Shown here piece by piece: positions 41,637 to 51,317 of a DNA stretch of 64,000 nt. Source of the DNA: Actinomycetota bacterium (GTDB lineage: Bacteria > Actinomycetota > Thermoleophilia > RBG-16-64-13); NCBI GenBank assembly GCA_018830645.1, contig JAHJSA010000023.1:71482-135481 (forward strand). The letters run 5' to 3'. The notes beneath the pieces were generated by a model, which worked only from the letters and a program-made list of their open reading frames with translations, was not told the DNA's origin and made no database searches. How positions within the stretch are numbered: position 1 is the first letter of the stretch; each line of letters opens with the position of its first letter. Both the position numbers and the translations under genes were made by a program.

Positions 41637-43084
41637 ACTCGTCTTGCGAGGGGAGCGGCGAACTCGGTGCCGGTAGGCTCTTCATCAACGCGCACCTGCC
41701 CGGTCTCGCCCCACCGCCTCCCGATGCGGCGAAGCCCAGATATGAGGCCGATCACGACCCAGAGCGGCGCGAAGTATTGTTCCGTGAGGAACAAGCCGGC
41801 CACGCACAGGGTCACAAGAGCAGTGGATACTCCTGCTGCCACAGGCCGCGCGAGAGCCTCGTCACTCGACGCGTCGAAGATAGCGCCACTCTTCTCGCGC
41901 GACGCGCGAGCGGCTTGGTCGCTCGTGACCAGATGGATCGCCATCCAGAGCGCTGTGCCCAGAATGGCGAGGAAAGCGAGCAGCCCGAGTACCCCCATCT
42001 CGGCACCCACCTCGAGGTACATGTTGTGAGTCACGTTGTGAGCCTCACCACTCTCGTTGCCCAACAGCTCCGTGCCGCCGTATGCCCTGTAAAGCACGCC
42101 GTAGTTGCCAACCCCCACGCCGAGTACGGGGTTGTCGGCCATCATGTCCAGGGCGATGCGCCACCTGTCGAACCGCTCCGCGACGTTGACGCCGCCCCAC
42201 CCCTGCTTCATCTCCACCGCCAATGCGATCCGCTCGGGATCGACCGTGTAGACCACAGCGACGGTGATGACGGCCGCGACGAGGACCGAGAACAGGTAGC
42301 GTGCTCGGACCCGCCCGAGCATCACGCCCCAAGCCGCCCCGAACACCACGCCCGCCGCCGCTCCGCGTGACAGCGTGCCCACCAACCCCGCGGTGATGAA
42401 GCTGAGCGCGCCCAGGAGCAACCCTCGGGCCAAGCCCCGGTTGACCATCACGATGTAGAAGCCCAGCGCTGCCGCCATGGAGAGGGCGAAAGCCAGATCG
42501 TTGGGGTCGACGAGCGGCCCCTGCACCCGGAACGTGCCCCCGAAGAAGAACATCCACAGTCCCCCGGCCGCCGCAGCCGCGCCCGCAATCACCACCACCA
42601 ACACGATATGGTACGCGTCGCGAAGCGTGCGCACGTGATCAGCCACCACGACCGCGAGGCCGAAGAACATGGCGTAACGCAGGAAGAACGACACACCCAC
42701 CATCGCGTCGGTGGCCACCGCCAAGCTCCCCAACGCCACACCCAGGAACAGCATCATGACTACCTCTACCGGCCCGGTAAGTGGAGCCGCATCACGATCG
42801 GTGAGTCGCCGCACGGCCCAGCTCCCGATCACGAGCACGCCCATCAACTTGAGTGCCGAGGGCATGCCCGGCACCACCGGAAGCCAGTTCTCGAAGAACG
42901 TGAAGACCAGGAGCCCGTACAGGGCGAACCGAGAGTTGAGGGCGAACAAGGCGACGAGCGCAACAGCCGCGAGCCCGAGCAGGAAGTAGCCCGGACCGAG
43001 GAACGCCAGGTAGCCCACCAGGAGCGCGCAGGCGATCGCGGCCGGGACGGCCAGGAAGCGGAACGCGTGAGTCACGTACGACAC
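41633..43084 (-). CDS. O-antigen ligase/polymerase family membrane protein
   Basis: A 483-residue protein with about eleven hydrophobic segments and the Wzy_C signature DNPVLGVGVGNYGVLYRAYG, then AHNVTHNMYLEVGAEMGVLGLL in part (HNMYLEVGAEMG). The last 40 residues form a charged cytoplasmic tail. Likely the repeat-unit polymerase for the locus, while the protein at 33373-35340 may act as ligase; the roles could be reversed. Its start overlaps the end of the glycosyltransferase gene upstream by 13 bases. Ends in TAG. Confidence 0.85.
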   Translation of the reverse strand: MSYVTHAFRFLAVPAAIACALLVGYLAFLGPGYFLLGLAAVALVALFALNSRFALYGLLVFTFFENWLPVVPGMPSALKLMGVLVIGSWAVRRLTDRDAAPLTGPVEVVMMLFLGVALGSLAVATDAMVGVSFFLRYAMFFGLAVVVADHVRTLRDAYHIVLVVVIAGAAAAAGGLWMFFFGGTFRVQGPLVDPNDLAFALSMAAALGFYIVMVNRGLARGLLLGALSFITAGLVGTLSRGAAAGVVFGAAWGVMLGRVRARYLFSVLVAAVITVAVVYTVDPERIALAVEMKQGWGGVNVAERFDRWRIALDMMADNPVLGVGVGNYGVLYRAYGGTELLGNESGEAHNVTHNMYLEVGAEMGVLGLLAFLAILGTALWMAIHLVTSDQAARASREKSGAIFDASSDEALARPVAAGVSTALVTLCVAGLFLTEQYFAPLWVVIGLISGLRRIGRRWGETGQVRVDEEPTGTEFAAPLARRV

Positions 43085-44274
43085 CGATCCCCTTCAGCCG
43101 GTGCCGGGCCGAGCCCCAGCGCGGCAGCCAACTCCGCCTCAACAACGTCGACGCGCGCCGACCAATCCTCATGGCGGGTGCGAGCCAGACGGGCTTCGAT
43201 CAAGGCCGGTTCGTGAGCCGTCGCCAGCTCCCGATCGAGCGCCGAAGTGAAGGCGTCGACTCCGCCGGCCAAAGAGAACACACCGGGCTGCGCCTCGATG
43301 TGGCGTGCTTCGGGAACCGGGGTGGACACCACGGCGCGGCCGGCACTCAGGTACTGCCAGAGCTTCGCCGGGTTCGCGCTCGCGCCCGCCGCGGACAGCT
43401 TCCAGGGCAGAACAGCCACGTCGAACGAAGCGACGAAGCCCGGCAGACGCTCGTACGGCTGAGCTCCGAACAGGTGGACGTTACTCAGATCGCGCAACGG
43501 CCCGACGTCGGTATCCGCGGGGCCCACGAGCACGAGCGACACCCCGGGTCTGGCGAGAGCCACGTCCCGCAGCAGTCCCACGTCGAAGAAGTCGTGAAGC
43601 ACACCGGCGAATCCAACGATCGGCCGGGGTATGTCGTCGAGCTCAGGTGGTGCGGGGCCCCCCATGGCCGCCGCGAACAGCTCGGTGTCGGCTCCGTTGG
43701 GCAGGTAGACCATGCGCCGGGCGAGCGGGCCGAAACCGCCCGCGAGCCTCGAGCTCACGGCGAAGCACACGTCGGACCGCCGCGTCAGCTCCTCCATCTC
43801 GCGTGCCGTCAGCCGATACTCGGCGGGTTTCGCACCAGGCCAGGAGGCGTAGTCGTCGGCCAGGTCGAACGCCACGGCTTGGCACTCGACGGAATCGAGC
43901 ACGCGCACCGCGGAAGGCAAGAGGCACAGGCACGCCAGTGGCCCCTCGACGTACTGCCTGACCAGTCGGGCCACGAACCCACCGGTGATGCGCGCGGCAA
44001 CCAGACGCGCAGTCCGTGACTGGTTCGAGAAGGGCGGCACGAGCGGCGGCTGCGCCACCGTGACTCCGGGGCGAGGCTGCCACGCGCGAGAGAGCGGCTC
44101 CGCGAGCCGTGCCCGATCGCGACGCAGGGCCGTGCCGCACGACACGGGGGCCTCCACGTAGAGAACCTCGTGGCCCCGGTCGGCGAGACCCTCCGCGAAC
44201 TGGTGGGAGCGATGGCGTAGCCCCTCCCACGGCACGTGGTGCAGGAACACCACCTGGAACGGATGCGGGCTCAC
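43072..44274 (-). CDS. Glycosyltransferase (GT-B fold)
   Basis: A 400-residue protein: VVFLHHVPWEGLRHRSHQFA at the N-terminus, YDLADDYASW-like FDLADDYASWPGAKP, MVYLPNGADTELF, PIVGFAGVLHDFFDVGLL and VLPWKLSAAGASANPAKLWQYL. The pattern resembles the TuaH/teichuronic-type GT family 1 proteins. Start GTG at 44274 overlaps the preceding TGA by four bases, which decides it over a longer frame. Probably transfers a sugar in repeat-unit assembly. Confidence 0.86.
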   Translation of the reverse strand: MSPHPFQVVFLHHVPWEGLRHRSHQFAEGLADRGHEVLYVEAPVSCGTALRRDRARLAEPLSRAWQPRPGVTVAQPPLVPPFSNQSRTARLVAARITGGFVARLVRQYVEGPLACLCLLPSAVRVLDSVECQAVAFDLADDYASWPGAKPAEYRLTAREMEELTRRSDVCFAVSSRLAGGFGPLARRMVYLPNGADTELFAAAMGGPAPPELDDIPRPIVGFAGVLHDFFDVGLLRDVALARPGVSLVLVGPADTDVGPLRDLSNVHLFGAQPYERLPGFVASFDVAVLPWKLSAAGASANPAKLWQYLSAGRAVVSTPVPEARHIEAQPGVFSLAGGVDAFTSALDRELATAHEPALIEARLARTRHEDWSARVDVVEAELAAALGLGPAPAEGDRCRT

Positions 44275-45503
44275 TGGGCGGGCCCCCACTCTACCGACCT
44301 CGGTCCGCGAGAACGGCCGAGGATTCGACCGTAGAACAAGAGGGTGTCGCGGGCGATTGCGTCCCATGAGAGCCGCTCGGCGGAAGTGATCGCCCCTCGA
44401 CTGAGCGCCGCTCTGTTCTCGTGGGCGAAGAAGCGCACCAGGGCACGGGCCAGATCAGCGGGGTCCCCGGCGTCCGCAAGCAGCCCGTTGTGTCCCGGCC
44501 GCACCTGTTCGCGGATGCTGCCCACCCGAGTGGCCACCACCGGCTGACCGAACGAGAAGGCCAGCGGCACCACCCCGCTTGTGTAGCACAGGTGATACGG
44601 CGCCACCACGGCGTCCGCCGCCGTGAGGTAGTCCTCCAAAGCCTGGTCGTCGGCGTATCCGGCGAACAGGTGAAGTCTCGAGCCGGCCGCCTCGGCCAGC
44701 GCGGCCACGTGTGCCTGGGCATCAGGCGCCACGGACCCGGCCACTACGACATCCACATCGGCGGGTAGACCGTCCCGTACTGCCCGTTGCCAGGCGGAGG
44801 CCAATAGATCCAGGCCCTTGTAGGGCCGTACGTAACCGAAGAACAGTAGAAGTCGTCGATCGACGGGAAGCCCGCGCGCCCGGCAGGCGGCGATCCGATC
44901 GCGCCCGAGACTCTTCCGGAAGAAGGAATAGTCGCCATGCGGGATGACATCGACGTCGCCTCGGTAACCGAACTCCCGCTCCAGCTCACCCACGACGAAG
45001 CGGGAATGCGCAATGAGTCCGTCGACAGAGCGGTACGAGGCCGACCACGTGTCCCGAAAGCACTCCGACTGCTCGTATGGCAGCACTTCGTGCACGGTTG
45101 CGACAACCGGTGGTCCACCCACGGCTTGCGTCACGCGCACGAGCATCGGTTGCAGGCGAGGGCTCACATGGCCCTGCACGTGCACGATCTCTGGGCGTAG
45201 TGCACGGATGAGCGAGGCGAGCATCCCGAGGTTGGCGCAATTGGTGAAGAGAGCGCGCACCCGCTGAGTGCGAGTCATTTCGGGAACGACCCACGCCGAT
45301 CGGTACAACGTGTGGAGTTCGAAGGAGCGCGGCAGATCGATGAGCTCGTAGGGGGCCGAAGTCACGAGATGCACCGGCGCCCGGCGGGCGAGCGCCTGGC
45401 ACAGGTTGTAGGCGTAGTGCGCCATCCCTCCCGCGCCGGAGGTCTCGACCATGAGGACGGAGGGCCGCCGGGAGGCCTCAGGGATAGTGTGCCGGTCGCT
45501 CAT
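44271..45503 (-). CDS. Glycosyltransferase family 4 (GT-B fold)
   Basis: A 410-residue GT-B protein: SVLMVETSGAGGMAHYAYNL, IVHVQGHVSPRLQPML, VDVIPHGDYSFF, LLLFFGYVRPYKGLDLLASA and APYHLCYTSGVVPLAFSFGQPVV in part (TSGVVPLAFSFGQP). ATG at 45503; GATAGG is the only upstream purine tract. First gene of a three-gene minus-strand operon (two glycosyltransferases, then the polymerase), divergent from the plus-strand sugar operon across a short AT-rich gap. Confidence 0.88.
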   Translation of the reverse strand: MSDRHTIPEASRRPSVLMVETSGAGGMAHYAYNLCQALARRAPVHLVTSAPYELIDLPRSFELHTLYRSAWVVPEMTRTQRVRALFTNCANLGMLASLIRALRPEIVHVQGHVSPRLQPMLVRVTQAVGGPPVVATVHEVLPYEQSECFRDTWSASYRSVDGLIAHSRFVVGELEREFGYRGDVDVIPHGDYSFFRKSLGRDRIAACRARGLPVDRRLLLFFGYVRPYKGLDLLASAWQRAVRDGLPADVDVVVAGSVAPDAQAHVAALAEAAGSRLHLFAGYADDQALEDYLTAADAVVAPYHLCYTSGVVPLAFSFGQPVVATRVGSIREQVRPGHNGLLADAGDPADLARALVRFFAHENRAALSRGAITSAERLSWDAIARDTLLFYGRILGRSRGPRSVEWGPAQ

Positions 45504-45509
45504 CCTATC

Positions 45510-45516
45510 TATAATA
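45510..45516. promoter_or_regulatory. Shared -10 region between divergent exopolysaccharide operons
   Basis: TATAAT at 45510-45515 on the plus strand and TATTAT at 45516-45511 on the minus strand overlap in the 90-bp gap. In a GC-rich sequence this is the likely transcription start region for both operons. On the minus strand the -10 is only 8-13 bases from the ATG, so that transcript would be nearly leaderless. No clear -35 elements were found. Confidence 0.5.
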
Positions 45517-45593
45517 GCCAAGCGACACGGTAAGCGGCGTACTATGTGCGGAGCGGGAGGCGCGAACACCTGAAAAGTCACGGCGGGCGGACC

Positions 45594-46784
45594 ATGGTGA
45601 GAGGCGCGGGCGGTGCGAAAGTCACGACGGTCATGTACACCGATGCCACCGGGTTCGGAGGAGCTGAGTTGCACCTCGCCTCTCTCGCGGCAGCGCTGCG
45701 GTCGACTCCGTACCGCCCACTCGCGCTGCTCCACCCCGGCTCCACCGACGCCAGGCTCTCGGACCTACTCGGCCGCGACGGTGTTCCCGTCGTCGCCGCG
45801 CCACGCCCCACAGGCAAGACCGACCTCGGCTCGTGGCTCGCCTTCAGGCGGGCGCTCTCCACGCTGGACGCCTGCGCGGAGCGGGTGCTACTACACTGCC
45901 ATCAAGCGACCCCCTACTCCAACCACATGGCCATGGCGGCGGCGTGGTCGCTCCGCGTCCCGATCGTCTGCACAGAGCACGCGTACTACCCGCCGGACAC
46001 GGCCCAGCTGCAGACTCGCAGGACACTCATGCAGGCGATGATCGCCCAAGACGTCGCTGTCTCGCGCGCGGTGGCCCGCTCTCTCGTGCGCGACCTCGGG
46101 CAGCGCCCCGACAAGATCGTGACGATCTACAACGGCATCGAGCCGGCTTCCTCCTCGGAGAACGCTGTCATTCTTCGCGACGCGACCCGCACCCGCATGC
46201 GAGACGCCCTCGGCATCGCCACGGATACGCTCGTGGTGGGCACCGTGGGGAGACAGTCTCCCGAAAAGAACCTCCCCGCCCTGATCGACGCGGTCGCGCG
46301 ACTCGGTCCGAGCGCCGCCGATGTCGTACTCCTGCTGTGCGGAGAAGGCGACGAGCAGACGCGCGCCGCGCTGCGGACCCGCGGCGACGAGGCGGGCCTC
46401 GGCGATCGGCTCCTCCTTCCCGGGCGCCTGGACGACCTGCCCGGCGTCCTCGCCGCGCTCGACGTATTCGCCCTGCCTTCGCTCACCGAAGGGATGCCGC
46501 TGTCGCTCATGGAAGCCATGGCGGCAGGGGTCGCGGTGGTGGCGACGGCTGTGGGAGGAGTGCCCGAATTGGTGCGCGACGGAACGAACGGACTGCTCGT
46601 GGAGGAACCGTCGGACACCGCCGCGCTTTCGGCGGCGATCGCCCGACTGCTCGCCCACCCGACCCTTCGCGCCGACCTGGCACAGAACGCGGCCCGCACC
46701 GTGAAGAACCGCTTCAGCTTCGACCGTATGATCGACAGGATCCAACTGACGTACGACCACGTCATCCGAAGGAGTAGCGCATGA
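45594..46784 (+). CDS. Glycosyltransferase family 4 (GT-B fold)
   Basis: A 396-residue GT-B protein: VMYTDATGFGGAELHLASLA, LLHCHQATPYSNHMAM, KIVTIYNGIEP, VVGTVGRQSPEKNLPALIDA and FALPSLTEGMPLSLMEAMAAGVAVV in part (PSLTEGMPLSLMEAMA). The start ATG at 45594 is the first in-frame one near a purine tract (GGCGGGCGGACC); GTG at 45597 is possible. First gene of a plus-strand operon with epimerase, nucleotidyltransferase, aminotransferase and flippase; its stop overlaps the epimerase start by four bases. Confidence 0.88.
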   Translation: MVRGAGGAKVTTVMYTDATGFGGAELHLASLAAALRSTPYRPLALLHPGSTDARLSDLLGRDGVPVVAAPRPTGKTDLGSWLAFRRALSTLDACAERVLLHCHQATPYSNHMAMAAAWSLRVPIVCTEHAYYPPDTAQLQTRRTLMQAMIAQDVAVSRAVARSLVRDLGQRPDKIVTIYNGIEPASSSENAVILRDATRTRMRDALGIATDTLVVGTVGRQSPEKNLPALIDAVARLGPSAADVVLLLCGEGDEQTRAALRTRGDEAGLGDRLLLPGRLDDLPGVLAALDVFALPSLTEGMPLSLMEAMAAGVAVVATAVGGVPELVRDGTNGLLVEEPSDTAALSAAIARLLAHPTLRADLAQNAARTVKNRFSFDRMIDRIQLTYDHVIRRSSA

Positions 46785-47773
46785 CCACAGTGCTGGTGAC
46801 AGGGGCTGCCGGCTACATCGGCTCCGTGCTGACCCGCCGCCTCCTCACCTCCGGTTTCGAGGTGGTTGGGCTCGACAACCTTCGCTACGGCGGAGAGGCC
46901 CTCCTGGGTGTGCTGGGCGAACCCGGGTTCCGGTTCATCACCTGCGATGTGCGCAACGAGACCGCTGTCGATCAAGCCCTCGAGGGTGTGGACGCCGTGG
47001 TGCACTTCGCCGCCCTGGTGGGCGATCCCGTGTGCGGTCGCCATCCGAGCGACGCGGTCGCGGTGAACGTGGAGGCGTCGAAGGCGCTCTATGCACGCTG
47101 CAACAACCGTGGAGTGGAGCGCTTCATCTTCGCCTCGACGTGCTCGAACTACGGGAAGATGGAAGGGGAAGAGCTCGTGGACGAGACATCGGAACTCCGC
47201 CCGATCTCTCTCTACGCCGAGACAAAGGTGGCCTTCGAACGGCATCTGCTGGAAGAGTCGACGCCGGGTTCGTGCAGCCCCACCGTGCTCCGCTTCGCCA
47301 CCGCCTACGGCCTCTCGCCCCGGATGCGCTTCGATCTCACGGTGAACGAGTTCACGCGGGAGCTCTCCCTGGGAAGAACGCTGGCGGTCTACGGCCCGCG
47401 GTTCTGGCGCCCATACTGCCACGTGCGCGACCTGGCAGCCGCCGTGCACGCGGTGCTCGACGCCGACGAGGGCACGACCGCGCACGCGGTGTTCAACGTG
47501 GGGCTCACCGCCGAGAACTACACCAAGCAGATGCTCGTGGATCTGATGCGCCGGACGATACCCGATGCCACCATCGAGTACGTACACCGAGATGAAGACC
47601 CGCGCGACTACCGGGTGAGCTTCGCCAAGATCGGCGAGGTGTTGGGATTCCAGCCCCAACTTACGGTGCTGGACGGCGTCGTCGAGATACACCGGGTCGT
47701 CTCGGAGGGGTTCCTCACCGATGTCGACGGCCCTCGATACACGAACACGCCCGACCTCACCGCGCCCGCTTGA
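46781..47773 (+). CDS. NAD-dependent sugar epimerase/dehydratase
   Basis: A 330-residue extended short-chain dehydrogenase: cofactor motif VTGAAGYIGS (residues 6-15), VVHFAALVGDPVC, the Ser of ASTCSNYG and the Tyr-x-x-x-Lys SLYAETKVAFE near residue 145. It acts on a nucleotide-activated sugar as epimerase, dehydratase or reductase; which one is not decided by sequence. Unusual for a plain GalE, it lacks the long C-terminus. Start overlaps the glycosyltransferase stop (ATGA). Works with the nucleotidyltransferase and aminotransferase downstream in nucleotide-sugar supply. Confidence 0.88.
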   Translation: MTTVLVTGAAGYIGSVLTRRLLTSGFEVVGLDNLRYGGEALLGVLGEPGFRFITCDVRNETAVDQALEGVDAVVHFAALVGDPVCGRHPSDAVAVNVEASKALYARCNNRGVERFIFASTCSNYGKMEGEELVDETSELRPISLYAETKVAFERHLLEESTPGSCSPTVLRFATAYGLSPRMRFDLTVNEFTRELSLGRTLAVYGPRFWRPYCHVRDLAAAVHAVLDADEGTTAHAVFNVGLTAENYTKQMLVDLMRRTIPDATIEYVHRDEDPRDYRVSFAKIGEVLGFQPQLTVLDGVVEIHRVVSEGFLTDVDGPRYTNTPDLTAPA

Positions 47774-47798
47774 AACGCCCCGGAGGAAGGATCGGATC

Positions 47799-48584
47799 AT
47801 GACACTCCCTCTCGACCCCGACAGACAGGAGTTGGGTGCCGCCTCCGGCCTGCGCACGGTCATCCTGGCCGGCGGACGCGGGACGCGCCTGCGCCCCTTC
47901 ACTGTGAACTTCCCGAAACCCCTCGTGCCTCTTGGCGACGTACCGGTGCTCGAGGTGCTCATGCGGCGACTGATCGCCTTCGGGCTCACCGACATCACGC
48001 TGACCCTGGGCCACTTGGCGGAGCTCATAAAGGCCTACTTCATGAACCGAGCCGACCTCACGGCCCTGATGGACCTGCACTACGTCGAGGAGTCTTCGCC
48101 CACGGGCACCGCGGGCTCTCTGGCGTGTGTACCTTCCCTCGACGATACCTTCCTCGTGTTGAACGGAGACCTCCTCACCGACCTCGACTTCCATCGACTC
48201 GTACGCTTCCACAGGGAGAAGGGCGCGATCCTCACCATCGCGGCCCACGCACGCCACTTGAAGGTGGACCTCGGGGTGCTCCAGTTCGACGCGTCGCATC
48301 GCCTGAGCGCGTACATCGAGAAGCCTGAGACCACCTATGATGTGAGCATGGGCATCTACGTGTACGAGCCCGCCGTGCTCACGTACATCGAGCCCGGCAT
48401 GTACCTCGACTTCCCCGACTTGGTCACCAGGCTGATCGAAGCCGACGAAGTGGTGTGCGCCTTCCCCGCGGGGGACGCGCTCTGGCTCGATATCGGGCGC
48501 CCCGACGACTACGCGCGTGCCCAGGAGCTCTTCACCGCTTCCGATTCGGAGCCGCCAAACCGCGATCGGATCGAGCATGTCTGA
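47799..48584 (+). CDS. Sugar-1-phosphate nucleotidyltransferase
   Basis: A 261-residue NTP transferase: the nucleotide-binding LAGGRGTRLRPFT at 23-35, FPKPLVPLGDVPVLE, NGDLLTDLDF and the metal Asp of WLDIGRPDDYARA. It lacks the C-terminal beta-helix of dual-function enzymes. Produces an NDP-sugar, probably CDP-, GDP- or dTDP-linked. ATG at 47799 follows GGAGGAAGG; 26 bp below the epimerase and overlapping the aminotransferase start by 8 bases. Confidence 0.88.
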   Translation: MTLPLDPDRQELGAASGLRTVILAGGRGTRLRPFTVNFPKPLVPLGDVPVLEVLMRRLIAFGLTDITLTLGHLAELIKAYFMNRADLTALMDLHYVEESSPTGTAGSLACVPSLDDTFLVLNGDLLTDLDFHRLVRFHREKGAILTIAAHARHLKVDLGVLQFDASHRLSAYIEKPETTYDVSMGIYVYEPAVLTYIEPGMYLDFPDLVTRLIEADEVVCAFPAGDALWLDIGRPDDYARAQELFTASDSEPPNRDRIEHV

Positions 48585-49740
48585 TTGGCGCGTACCGCTC
48601 AGCGACCTGGCCTACGATCACCGCGAGGGCGAAGCCGCCGCGCGGGTCATCAGCTCCGGGTGGCTCTCGATGGGTCCTGAGGTAGCCGCGTTCGAGGCAG
48701 AGTTCGCCGAGTTCTTGGGCGTGCGGCACGCGTTCGCGGTGTCGAGCGGCACGGCTGCGCTGCACCTGGCCCTCTTGAGCACCGGCATCGGCCCGGGCGA
48801 CGAGGTGATCCAGCCGGCCGTCAACTTCGCCGCCGCCGCCAATATGACCACACTGGTGGGGGCGCGGCCCGTCTTCGCCGACATTGTCTCGCTCGCCGAG
48901 CCGACGATCGATCCAGCGCACGTCGAGCGCCTGCTCACGCCCCGCGCGCGCGCGCTGGTCGTGATGCACTACGGCGGCCACCTGTGCCGCATGGCGGAAC
49001 TCGCCGCCCTGTGCGCTGAGCGTGACCTCGTGCTCATCGAGGATGCACCCCACGCCCTAGGTGCGCGCTACCTCGACCCGAGTGGCAGGCCCCCTCACGG
49101 CCGCCACGCCGGAACGCTCGGCGACGTTGGATGTTTCAGCTTCTTCAGCAACAAGAACCTGGCCACCGGCGAGGGCGGCATGATCGTGACCGATCGCGCC
49201 GACCTGGCCGACCGCATCAGACTGCTCCGCTCACACGGCATGACCACCCTCACCTGGGATAGGCACCAGGGTCGGGCTCACTCGTATGACGTGGTCGCCA
49301 ACGGCTTCAACTACCGTTTCGACGAGATGCGGGCCGCCATCGGCCGGGTGCAGTTGGAGAAACTCCCCACGGGGAACGCACGGCGGGAGGCCCTGGTTCA
49401 CGAGTACTGGCGGTCGCTGGCCGGGCTACCCGGGCTTACCCTCCCCTTCCTCGACCATCAGGGAGAGTCCGCGCACCACATCATGGTGGCGGTCGCCGAA
49501 TCAGTCGCCCAACGGCGCACCATCGTCGAGCACCTCGACGCATGCCGCATCCAGACCAGTCTGCACTACCCCTGCATCGCCGATTTCGCCGGCTTCGCCG
49601 ATCAGGGGGAGCACCACCTGCCGCTGAGTCGAGAATACGCCTCACGAACGATCACACTGCCGCTGTTCCCCGACCTACTCGAGCCGGCGCTTCACACGGT
49701 GTGCAAGGAAGTGGCCGACTCGTTGAGGCGCTCGAACTGA
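48577..49740 (+). CDS. DegT/DnrJ/EryC1 (AHBA synthase-like) aminotransferase
   Basis: A 387-residue PLP enzyme: AVSSGTAALHLALL for phosphate binding, IEDAPHALGARY, and the cofactor Lys193 in FFSNKNLATGEGG, followed by GFNYRFDEMRAAIGRVQLEKL. It transfers an amino group to a keto-sugar nucleotide, which suggests that the exopolysaccharide contains an amino-deoxy sugar. The ATG overlaps the nucleotidyltransferase end. In the middle LDPSGRPPHGRHAGTLGDVG departs a little from the usual loop length. Confidence 0.9.
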   Translation: MSDWRVPLSDLAYDHREGEAAARVISSGWLSMGPEVAAFEAEFAEFLGVRHAFAVSSGTAALHLALLSTGIGPGDEVIQPAVNFAAAANMTTLVGARPVFADIVSLAEPTIDPAHVERLLTPRARALVVMHYGGHLCRMAELAALCAERDLVLIEDAPHALGARYLDPSGRPPHGRHAGTLGDVGCFSFFSNKNLATGEGGMIVTDRADLADRIRLLRSHGMTTLTWDRHQGRAHSYDVVANGFNYRFDEMRAAIGRVQLEKLPTGNARREALVHEYWRSLAGLPGLTLPFLDHQGESAHHIMVAVAESVAQRRTIVEHLDACRIQTSLHYPCIADFAGFADQGEHHLPLSREYASRTITLPLFPDLLEPALHTVCKEVADSLRRSN

Positions 49741-51317
49741 ATCCCCCGGATCAAGAAGGTGCTCTGAACCGGCGCACCGGGCTCATCTTCCGGAACGTAG
49801 CGGCCAACTACGCAGGCACCGTCAGCATCCTGTTGATGGCCTTCTTCTTGACCCCCTTCCTCGTCAACAGACTCGGGAACCTGCAGTTCGGTCTTTGGGC
49901 CATCATCGGTGGCGTGATGGCGTACGGTGGCCTCCTCGACCTCGGCGTATCGACCGCCGTGGTCAAGTACGTCGGAGAGCATTCCGACCTCGACGACGTA
50001 CCTGGCGTTGAGAAGGTGATCCACAACTCGTTGGCCGTGTACCTGGCGATCGGAGCCGCGGTGCTCGTCTTCACCGGTGCGGCGACGCTGGTGGTCCCAC
50101 TGGTCTTCCCCATCCCGGAAGAACTCGTGGGGACATCTATGATACTCGTGGCAATCACCGGCGGTTCGCTGGCGGTGAACTTCCCGCTCGGCATGTACAA
50201 CGGCGTGCTGCTCGGACTCCAACGTCACCACGTGGTCAACGCCGCCGACATCCTGTGGGGCGTCGGTACAACGGCCGGCGCGGTGATCGTGGTAGGAGGC
50301 GGCGGCGGGCTCATCGGGCTCGCGCTCGTGTACCTCGTTGGCAACACGCTCGGCCAAATGATCCGAATCGGGTACCTCCTGATCAAGCACCCCGAGGTGC
50401 GCTGGCTGAGAGTCCGGTTCGACAGAGTGACGAGCGGCAAGATCTTCAGCTTCAGCATCTGGGCGTTCCTTCTGCGGCTCGCCTCCACACTGAGGTCACG
50501 CACCGACGAGATCGTGGTGGGAGCCTCCCTCTCTGTGGCTGCGGTGACTCCCTACTTCGTCGGCCTGCGGTTGGGCGACTCGCTCAGTCGCCTCACGAGC
50601 CAAGTCTCAGCCGCTCTGTTCCCGTACGGGTCGCGACTGGACGCTCTGGAGGACCGAGAGGGCCTTCGGCACATGTACTTGACCGCCACGCGCTCGAACC
50701 TGGCGATCGCCATGCCCATGGCGCTCTTCCTGTGGATACAGGCGCCGCGTTTCATCGAGGCGTGGATGGGCCCCGGTTTCGAGCAGAGCACCCTCCCAGC
50801 CCGCCTTCTGATCTTGGCCGTCATGTGCCATGTGTACGTCGCCGTTGGCCACACCTTCTTGAAGAGCATCAACCGCCATCAGGCGATGGCCTCTTGGAGC
50901 ATGGTCGAGGTACTCGCCAACCTCGCGCTCAGCCTGATCCTAGTGAGGTTCTACGGGCTCGCCGGCGTAGCCGCGGGCACCCTCATCCCGGCGTTGGCCT
51001 ACAACCTTGGCTTCGTGCTGCCCCACGCCAGCAGTCGACTCGGTGCGCGCGTGCTCACCGTCGTGCGGCAGAGTGTGGTGCCCCAGGTGCCCGCGCTCAC
51101 AGTCTCGGCGGTCGTCATGCTTGTCGCAGCCAATCTCCCCGGGGACCCGGGGCTCTTCCGATTGATAGGCGAAGCCGCCGCCGCCGGCCTCACCTACTGG
51201 GCCGTCTACTACTTCCTGGGTGCAGGACCCGAGGAGCGGGCCCTCGCCCGCCGGGTAGTAGGAGGGCTGATGCCAGACCGAAAGGCTCCCCCGACGCAAG
51301 ACGACCGAGCGCAGTGA
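49701..51317 (+). CDS. Flippase (Wzx/MATE-like polysaccharide export protein)
   Basis: A 538-residue membrane protein with about fourteen hydrophobic segments. It begins NVAANYAGTVSILLMAFFLT and includes NRLGNLQFGLWAIIGG, LDLGVSTAVVKYVGE, DEIVVGASLSVAAVTPYFVG and FLKSINRHQAMASWSMVEVL. These match the RfbX/MOP family that moves lipid-linked repeat units across the membrane. The start is uncertain: GTG at 49701 overlaps the aminotransferase gene by 40 bases and is the nearest standard start to the first helix, but has no strong ribosome site. Confidence 0.85.
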   Translation: MQGSGRLVEALELNPPDQEGALNRRTGLIFRNVAANYAGTVSILLMAFFLTPFLVNRLGNLQFGLWAIIGGVMAYGGLLDLGVSTAVVKYVGEHSDLDDVPGVEKVIHNSLAVYLAIGAAVLVFTGAATLVVPLVFPIPEELVGTSMILVAITGGSLAVNFPLGMYNGVLLGLQRHHVVNAADILWGVGTTAGAVIVVGGGGGLIGLALVYLVGNTLGQMIRIGYLLIKHPEVRWLRVRFDRVTSGKIFSFSIWAFLLRLASTLRSRTDEIVVGASLSVAAVTPYFVGLRLGDSLSRLTSQVSAALFPYGSRLDALEDREGLRHMYLTATRSNLAIAMPMALFLWIQAPRFIEAWMGPGFEQSTLPARLLILAVMCHVYVAVGHTFLKSINRHQAMASWSMVEVLANLALSLILVRFYGLAGVAAGTLIPALAYNLGFVLPHASSRLGARVLTVVRQSVVPQVPALTVSAVVMLVAANLPGDPGLFRLIGEAAAAGLTYWAVYYFLGAGPEERALARRVVGGLMPDRKAPPTQDDRAQ